A stretch of DNA of 64,000 nt from Heyndrickxia acidicola (GTDB lineage: Bacteria > Bacillota > Bacilli > Bacillales > Bacillaceae_C). This document shows, piece by piece, positions 18,545 to 29,878 of the stretch. The stretch is taken from the NCBI RefSeq assembly GCF_001636425.1, contig NZ_KV440953.1, forward strand, positions 2,992,792-3,056,791. The letters are read 5' to 3'. The notes below the pieces were generated by a model that was not told the DNA's origin, searched no databases, and saw only the letters and a list, made by a program, of their open reading frames with translations. The stretch's first letter is position 1; each line of letters begins with the position of its first letter. Position numbers and translations under genes: made by a program.

Positions 18545-18868
18545 ATGAAAATAACTCAAAATATTGGAATTATAAATGCGATGATTCGCATTACATGCGG
18601 ACTAACCGTTCTTGCATGGTCTACTTCCAAACTTGTGAAAAGGCCATGGAGAAGTTCCTATCTGCTGATGGCAATGATGGGGGCCATGAAGGTAGCGGAA
18701 GGAATTGTCCGTTATTGTCCTTTGACAGCATTAATCCAGTCAGCCGATTACCAAAACGGACACAACACCAATAGAAATACTCACAATGATCATGCTAGCC
18801 CTGATCAACAACAAAACCATACTCATACTAAAGAACAAAAGCAAAATCTCGATTTCAGTGATTTTTAA
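18545..18868 (+). CDS. DUF2892 (YgaP-like) membrane protein with His-rich tail
   Basis: Small inner-membrane protein. Residues 1-65 match the DUF2892/YgaP transmembrane domain: MKITQNIGIINAMIRITCGL opens a first membrane helix, a second hydrophobic helix spans SSYLLMAMMGAMKVAEGIV, and the family's closing motif RYCPLTAL is present. Residues 70-107 are polar and low in complexity, with several His, Asn and Gln (HNTNRNTHNDHA, NHTHTKEQ). The ATG at 18545 is chosen because AAAGGAG lies 10 nt upstream; an earlier TTG would overlap that site. It is divergent from yerA. Function is unknown. The tail could bind metal, but this is a guess from composition. Confidence 0.82.
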   Translation: MKITQNIGIINAMIRITCGLTVLAWSTSKLVKRPWRSSYLLMAMMGAMKVAEGIVRYCPLTALIQSADYQNGHNTNRNTHNDHASPDQQQNHTHTKEQKQNLDFSDF

Positions 18869-19110
18869 TTTTTTCAACTGGAATAAACTGAATGGCTTTT
18901 TATCAATTAGCGGCCTATCCCTAAAACTTCTTCAATGTTTACAAATGCACAGTTATTATTGCAGGGGTTTTCTCACCAGTCATTTGTTTTTTAGCTTTTT
19001 GTTCTATTGGTGTGCAGGGATTTACTCATTCCACTTTTCTAAATAGGACTTTTACACCTTTTGCTGCCATTAATAACAGAGCACAAATTGTTACACTATA
19101 GTCTCCAATA
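18869..19110. other. Gap before the hairpin array
   Basis: No convincing gene, repeat or T-tract hairpin was seen between the DUF2892 gene and the hairpin array. Short frames here have no ribosome sites. Confidence 0.3.
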
Positions 19111-19470
19111 TTTTTCTCGTTAATCTCTGGCCTGTTTTGTCCTTCATTCACTTTATGAAGGACTTTTCTCGTTGTTCTCTTGCCTGTTTTGTCCTTCATT
19201 CAATTTATGAAGGACTTTTCCCGTTAATTTCCAGGCTGTTTTGTCCTTCATTCGCTCTATGAAGGACTTTTCCCGTTGTTCTCTTGCCTGTTTTGTCCTT
19301 CATCTACCTTATGAAGGACTTTTCTCGTTAATTTCCAGCCTGTTTTGTCCTTCATCTCCTCTATGAAGGACTTTTCTCGCCATACTCCACACCATTTTGT
19401 CCTTCATCCTCTCTATGAAGGACTTTTCCCGATAAACTCCTAAACCTTACGTCCTTCATCCTCCCTATCA
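19111..19470. repeat. Tandem array of hairpins, 52-bp period, seven units
   Basis: The core GTCCTTCAT-(7 nt)-ATGAAGGAC starts at 19139, 19191, 19243, 19295, 19347, 19399 and 19451, so the period is exactly 52 bp. The arms are almost invariant, while the 7-nt loops all differ. The 3' arm is followed by TTTTC, so each unit looks like a small terminator; the reverse strand also gives AAAAC/TTTT edges. Spacers alternate between a TTGTTCTCTTGCC type and a TTAATTTCCAG type in units 1-5, a 104-bp higher-order repeat. A partial spacer precedes unit 1 and the last unit is decayed. It lies between the DUF2892 gene and the convergent end of purD. Confidence 0.92.
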
Positions 19471-19473
19471 AAG

Positions 19474-19512
19474 ACAAAAAAACGCTGCAGAAAGCTCAAT
19501 TTTCTGCAGCAC
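19474..19512 (-). terminator. Terminator of the pur operon after purD
   Basis: On the minus strand the stem GCTGCAGAAA / TTTCTGCAGC is followed by GTTTTTTTG. Confidence 0.88.
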
Positions 19513-19520
19513 CTTTTTCA

Positions 19521-20959
<1,439 letters not shown>

Positions 20960-20960
<1 letters not shown>

Positions 20961-22489
20961 TAATGCTTAAAGTGGCGAACGCCTGTGAATACCATTGTGA
21001 TGCCGTACTCATCCGCTTTTTTGATGGAGTCCTCATCGCGGATGGACCCTCCCGGCTGTATGATGGCAGTAATGCCAGCTTTTGCTGCAGCTTCAACCGT
21101 GTCATCCATTGGAAAGAATGCATCTGAAGCCAGAGCCGCTCCTTTAGCTTGGCTTCCTGCTTGGGTCAAGGCAATTTCAGCGGAACCTACACGGTTCATT
21201 TGGCCGGCACCAATTCCTACTGTCATTTTATCGTTTGCCACCACAATAGCATTGGACTTCACATGCTTTACCACTTTCCAGCCGAGCTTTAGGGCTTTCC
21301 ATTCCTGCTCAGTCGGCTGGCGTTTGGTAGGAACGGTAATGTCTGCATCCTCATATGAATAGGTATCCTGTTCCTGCACAAGCAATCCGCCCTCTACTGA
21401 GGTATAAATGGATTCCCGTTTTGTTTTTTCATTGAACGGCACAGTAAGCAGGCGAAGATTCTTTTTGGCAGTTAAAACCTCCAGAGCTTCTTCTGTAAAA
21501 TCTGGGGCAATCACGATTTCAAGGAAAATTTCATGAAGCTTTAATGCCGTCCCTTTATCTACAGGCATATTAAAGGCAACAATTCCTCCAAAGATGGATT
21601 TTGAATCTGCTTCATAAGCACGCTGGAAGGCTTCTTCCGCTGTTGCCCCCACTCCAATTCCGCATGGATTCATATGCTTAACGGCTACAGCTGCCGGCTC
21701 CGCAAAATCCTTTACCATTTGCAGAGCAGCATCTGCATCGCGAATATTATTAAAGGACAGCTCTTTGCCATGCAGCTGCTTGGCATGGGCAATGGAAAAT
21801 TTGGAACCTAAAGAATTGACATAAAAGGCGGCTTTTTGATGAGGATTTTCTCCATAGCGAAGCGGCTGCTTCAACTGATAGGAAACCGTAATCTGCTCAG
21901 GCTGTTCTTCACCGGAAAGGGTTGTCATATAATCAGCTATCATGGCATCATAAGCCGCTGTATGGCGGAAGACCTTTGCAGCAAGCTTCCGGTTTGTTTC
22001 CTTTGAAACTCCGCCCTGCTCCCTCAGCTCTTTTAAAATACCTGCATAATCACTTGAATCCACTACCACTGTTACATACTCATGATTTTTCGCAGCCGAT
22101 CTAAGCATGGAAGGACCGCCAATATCAATGTTCTCAATCGCTTCATCTACTGTAACCTCTGGCTTTGCGATTGTTTGCTGAAAAGGATATAAATTTACAC
22201 AAACAAGATCAATCAGGGAAATTCCTTGTTCATCCAGCTGTGCCTGATGTTCAGGAATACGTTTTGCAAGAAGGCCTCCATGTACAAACGGATGAAGGGT
22301 TTTGACTCTGCCCTCAAGCATTTCGGGAAAACCCGTTACTTCCTCAATCCCAATTACCTTAAGACCTGCATCCTCCAATGCTTTTTTGGTACCTCCTGTG
22401 GAAACAAGCTCAAAGCCTAATGCTGCAAGTTCATTGGCAAATTCCGTTACACCTGTTTTATCTGATACACTGATTAGTGCTCTTTTCAT
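20960..22489 (-). CDS. purH: Bifunctional AICAR formyltransferase / IMP cyclohydrolase
   Basis: Carries out the last two steps of IMP synthesis. The N-terminal IMP cyclohydrolase domain (1-200) starts [14 protein letters not shown] and includes [24 protein letters not shown] and [17 protein letters not shown]. The AICAR transformylase domain contains [13 protein letters not shown] with the catalytic Lys-His, and the C-terminus [11 protein letters not shown] is the usual family end. 509 residues, complete. A strong AAGGAGG ribosome site lies upstream. The gap to purN (215 bp) is unusually long for this operon and holds repeats of both families. Confidence 0.98.
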
Positions 22490-22533
22490 ACTGCCTGCGC
22501 CTCCTTGGTAAAATGACGATGGTGTTTGTTATT

Positions 22534-22672
22534 GGCATTTTTTCGCATTGATTGTTGTTTTCGTGAACTAATAGATTCGTGTTTTAATCATGTCTTTTCG
22601 TGAGCTATTGACAATTCACAAAACAGGACTTGTGGTTAAATTTTTTACACAACAAGGTTTACGAAAAGCGCC
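22534..22672 (+). repeat. Dispersed repeat family A copy (purN-purH gap)
   Basis: The left end GGCATTTTTTCGCATTGATTG and right end GGTTTACGAAAAGCGCC form the family's imperfect terminal inverted repeats. The middle is diverged compared with the copies at 49210 and 57121. Confidence 0.72.
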
Positions 22673-22675
22673 TTA

Positions 22676-22732
22676 CATGGCTTTCTTAAAGGATCATGTT
22701 GTTTTTAACTCATTCGGGTGAAACGGCCTGTC
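22676..22732 (-). repeat. Half copy of repeat family B overlapping the purN 3' end
   Basis: On the minus strand the sequence TTTCACCCGAATGAGTTAAA, then AACAACA and TCCTTTAAGAAAGCC follows the right half of family B (compare TTTCACACGAATGAGC and CCTTTAACAAAGCC in the other copies). It starts inside purN and supplies the last few codons and the stop. Confidence 0.7.
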
Positions 22733-23310
22733 GCATCGAACTCTACATCTTTTGTAAATCTGCCCAAAACCTCAGGGTAAAGGCGATGCTCAACTGCATG
22801 GATTTTCGCTGCCACATCCTCTGCGCCCTCGCCTTGAAAAATAGAAACAGCCTCTTGGGCAATAATAGGGCCTGTATCCATTCCTTCATCCACAAAGTGC
22901 ACCGTTACCCCCGTTACTTTCACGCCAGCGCTTATGGCCTGGCTGATGGCATCCTTGCCCGGAAACGAAGGCAAAAGAGATGGATGGATATTCACAATTC
23001 TGCCGGGGTAGGCCCTTAGCAGGGTAGGGCCTATTAATCTCATATAGCCGGCCAAAACCAGAAGCTCTACATCTCTTTTCCTTAGTTCCTCCGCAATTTC
23101 TGTTTCAAATTCCTCTTTGGAGCCATACTCCTTTGGATTGAAAGAAAACACTGGTACCTGAGCCTGAAGGGCCCTCTCGATAACAAAGGCTTCCTTGCGG
23201 TCGCATACCAGCAGCTCTACCGACGCATCCAGCCTGCCTTTCTTGATTTCATCCTGAATGGCTTGAAAATTACTTCCGCTTCCCGATGCAAAAATGGCTA
23301 TTTTCATCAT
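22705..23310 (-). CDS. purN: Phosphoribosylglycinamide formyltransferase
   Basis: Transfers a formyl group from 10-formyl-tetrahydrofolate to glycinamide ribonucleotide. It begins [19 protein letters not shown] and has the folate-dependent signature with catalytic Asn-His-Asp: [14 protein letters not shown] near residue 105, then [19 protein letters not shown]. 201 residues, slightly longer than the B. subtilis protein (about 195). The final residues, RFTRMS, are coded by sequence that matches repeat family B, so the natural C-terminus seems to have been replaced. The start ATGATG overlaps the purM stop codon. Confidence 0.97.
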   Translation of the reverse strand: MMKIAIFASGSGSNFQAIQDEIKKGRLDASVELLVCDRKEAFVIERALQAQVPVFSFNPKEYGSKEEFETEIAEELRKRDVELLVLAGYMRLIGPTLLRAYPGRIVNIHPSLLPSFPGKDAISQAISAGVKVTGVTVHFVDEGMDTGPIIAQEAVSIFQGEGAEDVAAKIHAVEHRLYPEVLGRFTKDVEFDATGRFTRMS

Positions 23311-24350
23311 TGCCTGTCATTTCCTTCTGCAAAATGTACGCCTGTCTGCTCCACAATCGAGCCGATTTTATACGCTTTCTCCCCCTGCTGATTAAAGAAG
23401 GAAATCAGCTTTTCCGCGTGTTCTTCCTTAACGGCCAGCACAAAGCCGATACCCATGTTAAAGATATTAAACAATTCCTTCCTGTCCAATCCTCCCTCAC
23501 GTCCGAGGAATTCAAAAACGGGAAGTATTGGCCAGGATCCAAGCTCAATGCTCGCTCCAAGGTGTTCAGGAAGCATCCTTGGAATATTTTCGATAAAACC
23601 GCCGCCTGTAATATGGGCCATCCCTTTAATCGGCCACTCTTTCATAGCTTCAAGAACAGGCTTTACATAAATTCTGGTTGGCCTTAAAAGCTCCTCGCCC
23701 AATGTGCATCCAAGCTCCGGAAATGTTTCGTTGACAGAAAAAGCATTTTGTTCAAAGCAAATTTTTCGAACGAGCGAATAGCCATTGCTGTGAATGCCGC
23801 TTGAAGCAAGACCGATGAGCACATCGCCAGCGGTGATGTGCTCGCCGGTAATAAGATTCTGTTTTTCTACGGCGCCTGCCGAAAATCCGGCTAAATCATA
23901 TTCATTCAGATCGTACAAGCCGGGCATTTCTGCTGTTTCTCCGCCAATTAGTGCACAGTTTGCCAGTACACAGCCATCTGCTATTCCTTTTACAATCTGT
24001 TCAATCTTCTCAGGTACAGCTTTTCCGCATGCAATATAATCTAAAAAATAAAGCGGCTCTGCACCCTGAACGACAATATCATTGACACACATAGCCACAC
24101 AATCGATTCCAATCGTGTCGTGCTGATCCATCATAAAGGCAAGCTTCAGCTTTGTTCCAACCCCATCTGTTCCTGACACGAGCACAGGCTCCTTTAAATT
24201 CAGGGCAGACAAATCAAACATGCCGCCGAATCCGCCAACCTGGCCCAATACACCAGCGCGGGCTGTTCTTGCCGTATGCTTTTTCATTCTCTCTACTGAC
24301 TCATAGCCCGCTTCTATATCTACACCTGCTTGCCGGTAAGCATTTGCCAC
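23307..24350 (-). CDS. purM: Phosphoribosylformylglycinamidine cyclo-ligase (AIR synthetase)
   Basis: Closes the imidazole ring to form aminoimidazole ribonucleotide with ATP. 347 residues, normal length. Family motifs: starts [20 protein letters not shown], then [64 protein letters not shown] and [17 protein letters not shown]. It overlaps purN by 4 nt and follows purF by about 50 bp. Confidence 0.98.
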   Translation of the reverse strand: MANAYRQAGVDIEAGYESVERMKKHTARTARAGVLGQVGGFGGMFDLSALNLKEPVLVSGTDGVGTKLKLAFMMDQHDTIGIDCVAMCVNDIVVQGAEPLYFLDYIACGKAVPEKIEQIVKGIADGCVLANCALIGGETAEMPGLYDLNEYDLAGFSAGAVEKQNLITGEHITAGDVLIGLASSGIHSNGYSLVRKICFEQNAFSVNETFPELGCTLGEELLRPTRIYVKPVLEAMKEWPIKGMAHITGGGFIENIPRMLPEHLGASIELGSWPILPVFEFLGREGGLDRKELFNIFNMGIGFVLAVKEEHAEKLISFFNQQGEKAYKIGSIVEQTGVHFAEGNDRQ

Positions 24351-24403
24351 TCTATATCCCTCCGTATCGTTTTACACATTTCCCGTAAGGTGTGGTTCCC
24401 TTC

Positions 24404-25828
24404 TTAACGGACAAGCTCCTTTTCGTGTGGAAGTACTGTGTCCGGATAAATTTCCGTAGGGTACTTGCCTGTAAAGCAGGCTAAGCACTGACCGCAATTG
24501 CTGTCTTCAAAACCTTTTCTTCCAACTGCTTCCACCATTCCTTCTACACTTAAGAAGGTGAGTGAATCCGCACCAATGATTTCGCAAATTTCCTCGACTG
24601 TATGGGTTGAGGCGATGAGTTCTTCATGTGTGGATGTGTCAATTCCATAGAAGCATGGATTTTTCATGGGCGGTGAACTGATGCAGACATGGACTTCTTT
24701 TGCGCCTGCTTCCCTTAGCATTGTGACAATTCTCCGGCTCGTTGTTCCGCGCACAATCGAATCATCCACCATAATAACCCGCTTTCCTTCTACTACACCG
24801 CGGACTGGCGAAAGCTTCATCTTCACACCCTGTTCACGAAGAGACTGTGATGGCTGGATAAAGGTCCGGCCGACATATCGGTTTTTGATCAGTCCCATTT
24901 CATAGGGAATTCCGGCGCTCTCTGCAAAACCGATGGCTGCAGAAATACTTGAATCAGGAACACCCGTTACAACATCGGCTTCAATTCCTGCCTCCAGCGC
25001 GAGCTTTTTCCCCATTCTTTTTCGCGCTGAATGCACATTAATTCCGTGAATATTGCTGTCTGGTCTTGAAAAATAAACATATTCCATCGTACAGATGGCA
25101 CTGTCTGTTGAATAAGTAAATGGCTCAGAGGAAATACCCTCATTATTGATGACAATCAATTCTCCTGGCTCTACATCGCGGATAAACTCGGCACCCGTGA
25201 TATCAAAGGCACAGGTTTCCGATGCCACACAGTATGCATCCCCAATTTTCCCAATGGAGAGCGGACGCAGACCGTTGGGATCTAATGCCACCAGCATCTC
25301 CGTTTCCGTCATGATTAAGAAAGCATAGGCTCCTTTAATCATAGTAAGAGCATTTTTTAATCGATCCTTCATCGATGTAAATCCGCTGCGCTTCATTAGG
25401 TGCGCCAAAACCTCTGTATCCGAGCTCGTTTGAAAAATACTTCCCTGCATCTCCAGCTGATGCTTCAGGGCATTGGCATTCACAAGGTTGCCATTATGCG
25501 CCATAGCAAGGCTGCCGCTTTGAGAGTGAAAGAGGAGCGGCTGGACATTTTCGATTCCTCCGCCGCCTGCTGTCGCATATCGTACATGACCGATTGCTGA
25601 GCGCCCTCTTAAACCCTGAATCTTATTTTCTGTAAAAACTTCCGTGACAAGCCCTTCCCCTTTAGTGGCTTGTAATCTCTCCCCATCCGTAACAACGATT
25701 CCCGCACCTTCTTGACCACGATGCTGCAAACTGTGTAACCCATAATACGTGATGCGCGGAGCGTCGGAATGTCCCCAAATCCCGAATACACCGCACTCTT
25801 CGTTTAACCCCTTTATTTCAGCAAGCAT
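24404..25828 (-). CDS. purF: Amidophosphoribosyltransferase
   Basis: First committed step of purine synthesis: PRPP plus glutamine gives phosphoribosylamine. The ATG at 25828 ([16 protein letters not shown]) is chosen because GGAGAGGAG lies upstream. It gives the 11-residue propeptide cut before Cys12, which becomes the N-terminal nucleophile as in B. subtilis PurF. The Ntn glutaminase part has [11 protein letters not shown] and AHNGNLVN. The phosphoribosyltransferase part has the PRPP loop [14 protein letters not shown]. Cysteines typical of the 4Fe-4S cluster are seen, including [10 protein letters not shown] near the C-terminus. 474 residues. The start overlaps the purL end by 16 nt. Confidence 0.98.
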   Translation of the reverse strand: MLAEIKGLNEECGVFGIWGHSDAPRITYYGLHSLQHRGQEGAGIVVTDGERLQATKGEGLVTEVFTENKIQGLRGRSAIGHVRYATAGGGGIENVQPLLFHSQSGSLAMAHNGNLVNANALKHQLEMQGSIFQTSSDTEVLAHLMKRSGFTSMKDRLKNALTMIKGAYAFLIMTETEMLVALDPNGLRPLSIGKIGDAYCVASETCAFDITGAEFIRDVEPGELIVINNEGISSEPFTYSTDSAICTMEYVYFSRPDSNIHGINVHSARKRMGKKLALEAGIEADVVTGVPDSSISAAIGFAESAGIPYEMGLIKNRYVGRTFIQPSQSLREQGVKMKLSPVRGVVEGKRVIMVDDSIVRGTTSRRIVTMLREAGAKEVHVCISSPPMKNPCFYGIDTSTHEELIASTHTVEEICEIIGADSLTFLSVEGMVEAVGRKGFEDSNCGQCLACFTGKYPTEIYPDTVLPHEKELVR

Positions 25829-28065
25829 GGAATAGCTCCTCTCCAGACATCCTCGCATTCCTGGATGTTTGCTTCAATTAAAACTTCTCCGTTCTCCCCT
25901 GTAATCGTAAGAATGCCCGTTTGGACAACCTGCCCAATATTCACGGCATCTTCCATCATCTCTTCAAATTGAGCTTTTTTGTCCGCTGAAACAGATATGA
26001 TAAATCTTGATTGCGATTCACTGAATAAAGCAGCTGTTGGATTGCCAGCAAGTGTAACCTCTGCCCCAAAGCCTGTTCCAAATAAGCATTCAGCAATGGC
26101 AGCGGCTGCCCCGCCTTCTGAAATATCATGAGCTGATGAAACAAGTCCATTTCTGATCGCTGCAAGCAATTGCTTCTGGCGTTTCTGTTCTATTTCCAAA
26201 TCAATAGAAGGTGATTTCCCGGATATGGATCCAAACAACAGCTTTTGCAGTTCACTGCCGCCAAACTCTGCTTTTGTTTCACCTATTACGTAAATATAAT
26301 CCCCGGCTGCTTTAAAAAATTGAGTCGTAATATGGTCCAAATCCTCAATCAATCCGACCATACCAATAACCGGTGTTGGATAGATAGCTACCTGGCTGCT
26401 TTCCCCCTTGCCCCCGGCAGCTTCTTTTGTCGTCTCATTGTAAAGTGAAACATTTCCGCCGATAACCGGTGCTTGAAGTGCTTCACATGCACGGCTGATT
26501 CCATCTGCCGCTTTCTCCATTTGCCAGAACACTTCAGGTTTTTCAGGATTTCCAAAATTTAAATTGTCCGTAATGGCAAGCGGCTCTGCACCGGAGCAGA
26601 CAATATTTCTAGCTGCTTCTGCTACGGCTATCTCACCGCCTGTTTCCGGATCAAGGTATACGTAACGGGAGTTACAATCTGTCGTCATTGCTAAGGCTTT
26701 GCGCGTTCCGCGGATGCGGACGACAGCTGCATCTGAGCCCGGAGCGACCACCGTATTCGTACGGACCTGATAATCATACTGGCGGTAAACCCACTCCTTG
26801 CTTGCAATGGTAGGCTGTTTTAATAGATTTAATAATGTATCCTTGTAATCTATTACTGCAGGAATCTCTTCCTTCATTGCTTGAAATTCCCGATAATAAA
26901 CTGGCTCTTTTGATGGCTTTGTGTAAACCGGAGCTTCATCCACCAGTGCTTCGACAGGCACATCCGCCACCACATTGCCCTTATGGGTAAGCTTTAACGT
27001 TTTTGCTTCTGTTACCTTGCCTACAGCTACGGCTTCAAGCCCATATTGTGAGAACAAATCCTTAATTTCCTGCTCATGCCCTTTTTTAACGACAATCAGC
27101 ATTCTTTCCTGGGATTCTGAAAGCATCATCTCATAAGCCGTCATTCCGATTTCCCGCTGTGGAATTAAGTCCAGGTTCATTTCAATTCCCGAACCCGCTT
27201 TACTCGCCATCTCTGCAGAGGAACTCGTTAGTCCGGCAGCTCCCATATCCTGAATGCCGACAAGAGACTCATATTGGACGAGCTCCAGACAGGCTTCAAG
27301 CAGCAGCTTCTCCATAAAGGGATCCCCCACTTGAACAGCAGGACGGCTTTCTTCTGACTTTTCACTTAGCTCAACCGATGCAAAGGTTGCACCATGAATG
27401 CCGTCTCTCCCTGTTTTTGCCCCAACATACATAACCGTGTTTCCAACACCATGCGCCTTTCCCTGCTGAATGTCCTTATGGTCAATCAACCCGACACACA
27501 TTGCATTAACAAGCGGATTTCCGTCATAGGAGGGATCAAACTGGATTTCCCCACCGACTGTCGGTATTCCAATACAGTTGCCATACCCCGCAATTCCTGC
27601 TACAACTTCTTTGAACAGGTATTTGACACGGGGGGATTCAAGCTCCCCGAACCTCAAAGAGTTCAGCATGGCAACCGGCCTGGCTCCCATGGAAAACACA
27701 TCCCGGATAATCCCGCCTACACCTGTTGCCGCTCCCTGATAAGGCTCAATCGCCGAAGGGTGGTTGTGGCTCTCAATTTTGAACACAACCGCCTGGCCGT
27801 CGCCGATATCAACAATGCCAGCTCCTTCTCCAGGCCCCTGCAGAACCTTTTCTCCTGTAATCGGAAATTTTTTGAGTACTGGCTTTGAATTCTTATAGCT
27901 GCAATGCTCTGACCACATTACCGAGAACAGGCCGGTTTCGGTATAATTTGGCGATCTGCCCAATAGACACTCAATCATCGCAAACTCTTCGTCGGTTAAT
28001 CCCATCTCACGGTAGATTTTTTGTTCTTTGATGTCTGACGGATTCGGTTCAAGCATTAACGGCAT
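25813..28065 (-). CDS. purL: Phosphoribosylformylglycinamidine synthase subunit PurL
   Basis: Large ATP-using subunit of FGAM synthase, which works with PurQ (glutaminase) and PurS. 750 residues, the size of the small Gram-positive PurL. Motifs: [89 protein letters not shown], and [13 protein letters not shown] in the C-terminal half. It overlaps purQ by 17 nt and purF by 16 nt, typical of a tightly packed operon. Confidence 0.98.
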   Translation of the reverse strand: MPLMLEPNPSDIKEQKIYREMGLTDEEFAMIECLLGRSPNYTETGLFSVMWSEHCSYKNSKPVLKKFPITGEKVLQGPGEGAGIVDIGDGQAVVFKIESHNHPSAIEPYQGAATGVGGIIRDVFSMGARPVAMLNSLRFGELESPRVKYLFKEVVAGIAGYGNCIGIPTVGGEIQFDPSYDGNPLVNAMCVGLIDHKDIQQGKAHGVGNTVMYVGAKTGRDGIHGATFASVELSEKSEESRPAVQVGDPFMEKLLLEACLELVQYESLVGIQDMGAAGLTSSSAEMASKAGSGIEMNLDLIPQREIGMTAYEMMLSESQERMLIVVKKGHEQEIKDLFSQYGLEAVAVGKVTEAKTLKLTHKGNVVADVPVEALVDEAPVYTKPSKEPVYYREFQAMKEEIPAVIDYKDTLLNLLKQPTIASKEWVYRQYDYQVRTNTVVAPGSDAAVVRIRGTRKALAMTTDCNSRYVYLDPETGGEIAVAEAARNIVCSGAEPLAITDNLNFGNPEKPEVFWQMEKAADGISRACEALQAPVIGGNVSLYNETTKEAAGGKGESSQVAIYPTPVIGMVGLIEDLDHITTQFFKAAGDYIYVIGETKAEFGGSELQKLLFGSISGKSPSIDLEIEQKRQKQLLAAIRNGLVSSAHDISEGGAAAAIAECLFGTGFGAEVTLAGNPTAALFSESQSRFIISVSADKKAQFEEMMEDAVNIGQVVQTGILTITGENGEVLIEANIQECEDVWRGAIPCLLK

Positions 28066-28732
28066 GTGATTCCCTCCAATTTTTCACGATTGATTGAAAA
28101 AGCCTTAAACCATCGGCGCTTCCGAGCAGTGCATCCACTGCTCTTTCAGGATGGGGCATCATTCCCAGCACATTTCCCTGTTCGTTTGTAATGCCCGCAA
28201 TGTTCGCTATGCTGCCATTTGGGTTATTTTTATACGTAAAAACGATCTGTCCATTTTGTTTAAGTGCTGCAAGTGTCGCTTCATCACAATAGTAATTTCC
28301 CTCTCCATGGGCAATGGGAATGTTGATTTCTTCATTTTTTGAATAAAGGGAAGTGAAGAAGTTATCTGTATTTTCCACCGTTAGCTGAACAGTATCACAG
28401 GCAAATTGCAGGTGCTCGTTCCTTCTCATCGCTCCTGGAAGAAGCCCTGATTCTAATAAAATTTGAAACCCATTGCATACCCCTAGGACAGGCTTTCCTG
28501 CTTCAGCTGCCTTCACCACTTCTTTCATTACATTTGAAAAACGGGCAATGGCTCCTGAACGGAGATAATCGCCATAGGAAAATCCTCCAGGAAGAAGGAT
28601 ACCGTCAAAGCCGCTTAAATCCTCTGCGTCATGGCGGACGTATTCAACTTCCTCACCCAGTTCATCCTGAATCGCATGAAACATATCAATATCACAATTT
28701 GAGCCCGGGAACACGATGACAGCAAAATTCAC
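28049..28732 (-). CDS. purQ: Phosphoribosylformylglycinamidine synthase subunit PurQ
   Basis: Class I glutamine amidotransferase that feeds ammonia to PurL. 227 residues. It starts [18 protein letters not shown]. The nucleophile Cys lies in [20 protein letters not shown] near residue 86, and the His-Glu pair is in [10 protein letters not shown] near 194. The 4-nt overlap with purS and the overlap with purL suggest coupled translation of the three subunits. Confidence 0.98.
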   Translation of the reverse strand: MNFAVIVFPGSNCDIDMFHAIQDELGEEVEYVRHDAEDLSGFDGILLPGGFSYGDYLRSGAIARFSNVMKEVVKAAEAGKPVLGVCNGFQILLESGLLPGAMRRNEHLQFACDTVQLTVENTDNFFTSLYSKNEEINIPIAHGEGNYYCDEATLAALKQNGQIVFTYKNNPNGSIANIAGITNEQGNVLGMMPHPERAVDALLGSADGLRLFQSIVKNWRESHAVNA

Positions 28733-28983
28733 TTCGGTACACTCTCCTCTATCTCATAGCGGTAATCTTCAATGACCGGGTTCGACAGCAAACGCTGGCA
28801 CATTTCATTGATTAATTCATCTATATTGCGTTCTGAAGCTTCAATAGAGAGTTCCATAAATTTTCCAATACGTACATCCTGAACATCCTGATAATTCATA
28901 CTGTGTAGTGCATTCATAACGGCTGACCCCTGCGGATCGAGCACACTGTTTTTTAATGTAACAAACACTTTTACTTTATACAT
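28729..28983 (-). CDS. purS: Phosphoribosylformylglycinamidine synthase subunit PurS
   Basis: Small subunit (84 residues) that bridges PurL and PurQ. It begins [19 protein letters not shown], and the family pattern [20 protein letters not shown] follows. It overlaps purC by 8 nt and purQ by 4 nt. Confidence 0.97.
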   Translation of the reverse strand: MYKVKVFVTLKNSVLDPQGSAVMNALHSMNYQDVQDVRIGKFMELSIEASERNIDELINEMCQRLLSNPVIEDYRYEIEESVPK

Positions 28984-29698
28984 GGGAAGCTGCTCCTCTC
29001 AAGCGGTTTAATATCTCCTGGTACCCTTTGGTTAAATCTCCTAAATCCCTGCGAAAAACATCTTTATCAAGCTTTGTATTTGTATCGGCATCCCAGAGAC
29101 GGCATGTATCCGGCGAAATTTCATCAGCCAGTATAATAAAACCATCAGCATCCTTTCCAAATTCCAGCTTGAAGTCAATTAACCGCACCCCAATGCTTTG
29201 GAAAAGCTTGTTAAGTTCTTCGTTAATCTTTAAAGCCTGAGCCCTCAAAATATCTAATTCTGGCAAACTTGCAATTTCAAGAGTGAGAATATGATCCTCA
29301 TTTACAAGAGGGTCACCGAGCTCATCATTTTTAAAGTAGAATTCTACAATCGACTCTTTTAAACCCGTTCCTTCTTCAAGGCCAAGCCGTTTCGAAAGGC
29401 TCCCGGCTATCACATTTCTTACTACTACCTCTAAAGGAATAATGTCAACTTTTTGAACCAGCTGCTCTTTTTCCGATAACCTTTGAATAAAGTGACTGTT
29501 AATTCCCTTACTTTTTAATAGTGCGAAAATAAGGCTTGTAATCTCATTATTTAAGACACCCTTACCGGCAATCTCGGATTTTTTCTCACCATTAAATGCT
29601 GTTGCGGAATCCTTGTATTCCACACGCACAACCAATTCTTGATCAGTAGAATAAATGCGTTTCGCTTTTCCTTCGTACAACAACCTATTTTTCTCCAT
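28976..29698 (-). CDS. purC: SAICAR synthetase
   Basis: Joins CAIR with aspartate to give SAICAR, using ATP. 240 residues from the ATG at 29698 (MEKNRLLYEGKAKRIYSTD), which has GGGGAG 7 nt upstream; an earlier in-frame ATG lies ahead of this site. Further motifs: VVRNVIAGSLSKRLGLEEG, LIDFKLEFGKD and LADEISPDTCRLWD. The 3' end overlaps purS. The upstream gap to purB (180 bp) holds a family B repeat and an intercistronic hairpin. Confidence 0.98.
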   Translation of the reverse strand: MEKNRLLYEGKAKRIYSTDQELVVRVEYKDSATAFNGEKKSEIAGKGVLNNEITSLIFALLKSKGINSHFIQRLSEKEQLVQKVDIIPLEVVVRNVIAGSLSKRLGLEEGTGLKESIVEFYFKNDELGDPLVNEDHILTLEIASLPELDILRAQALKINEELNKLFQSIGVRLIDFKLEFGKDADGFIILADEISPDTCRLWDADTNTKLDKDVFRRDLGDLTKGYQEILNRLRGAASHV

Positions 29699-29730
29699 GG
29701 TGCAGCTCCCCTTTTTTAAAGAATAGGCCA

Positions 29731-29833
29731 ATTAAATTTCAATGTTGATCACTCTCGTTTATTAGCTCATTCGTGTAAAAGCAGGAGTTTCACACCAATG
29801 AGCTAAAAAACAACAGTTTCCTTTAACAAAGCC
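29731..29833. repeat. Dispersed repeat family B copy (purB-purC gap)
   Basis: From ATTAAATTTCAATGTTGATC through TTAGCTCATTCGTGTAAAAG and its inverse TTTCACACCAATGAGCTAAA to TCCTTTAACAAAGCC. Confidence 0.85.
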
Positions 29834-29842
29834 AAAGAATAA

Positions 29843-29871
29843 GGTGATTCGGCAGCTGGCACCGAATCACC
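29843..29871 (-). other. Intercistronic hairpin after purB
   Basis: The perfect 9-bp stem GGTGATTCG / CGAATCACC lies just after the purB stop codon, with no strong T tract. It may tune read-through or mRNA stability inside the operon. Confidence 0.6.
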
Positions 29872-29878
29872 CGGTACC

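Noticed and set aside
19139..19470. CRISPR array
   Set aside because: The repeat is palindromic and the period is constant, but the sequences between the hairpins are related to each other and alternate between two types. The variable part is only a 7-nt loop, and no cas genes are near.
27394..27888. 164-residue plus-strand ORF
   Set aside because: Lies entirely antisense to purL, which is intact; no ribosome site.
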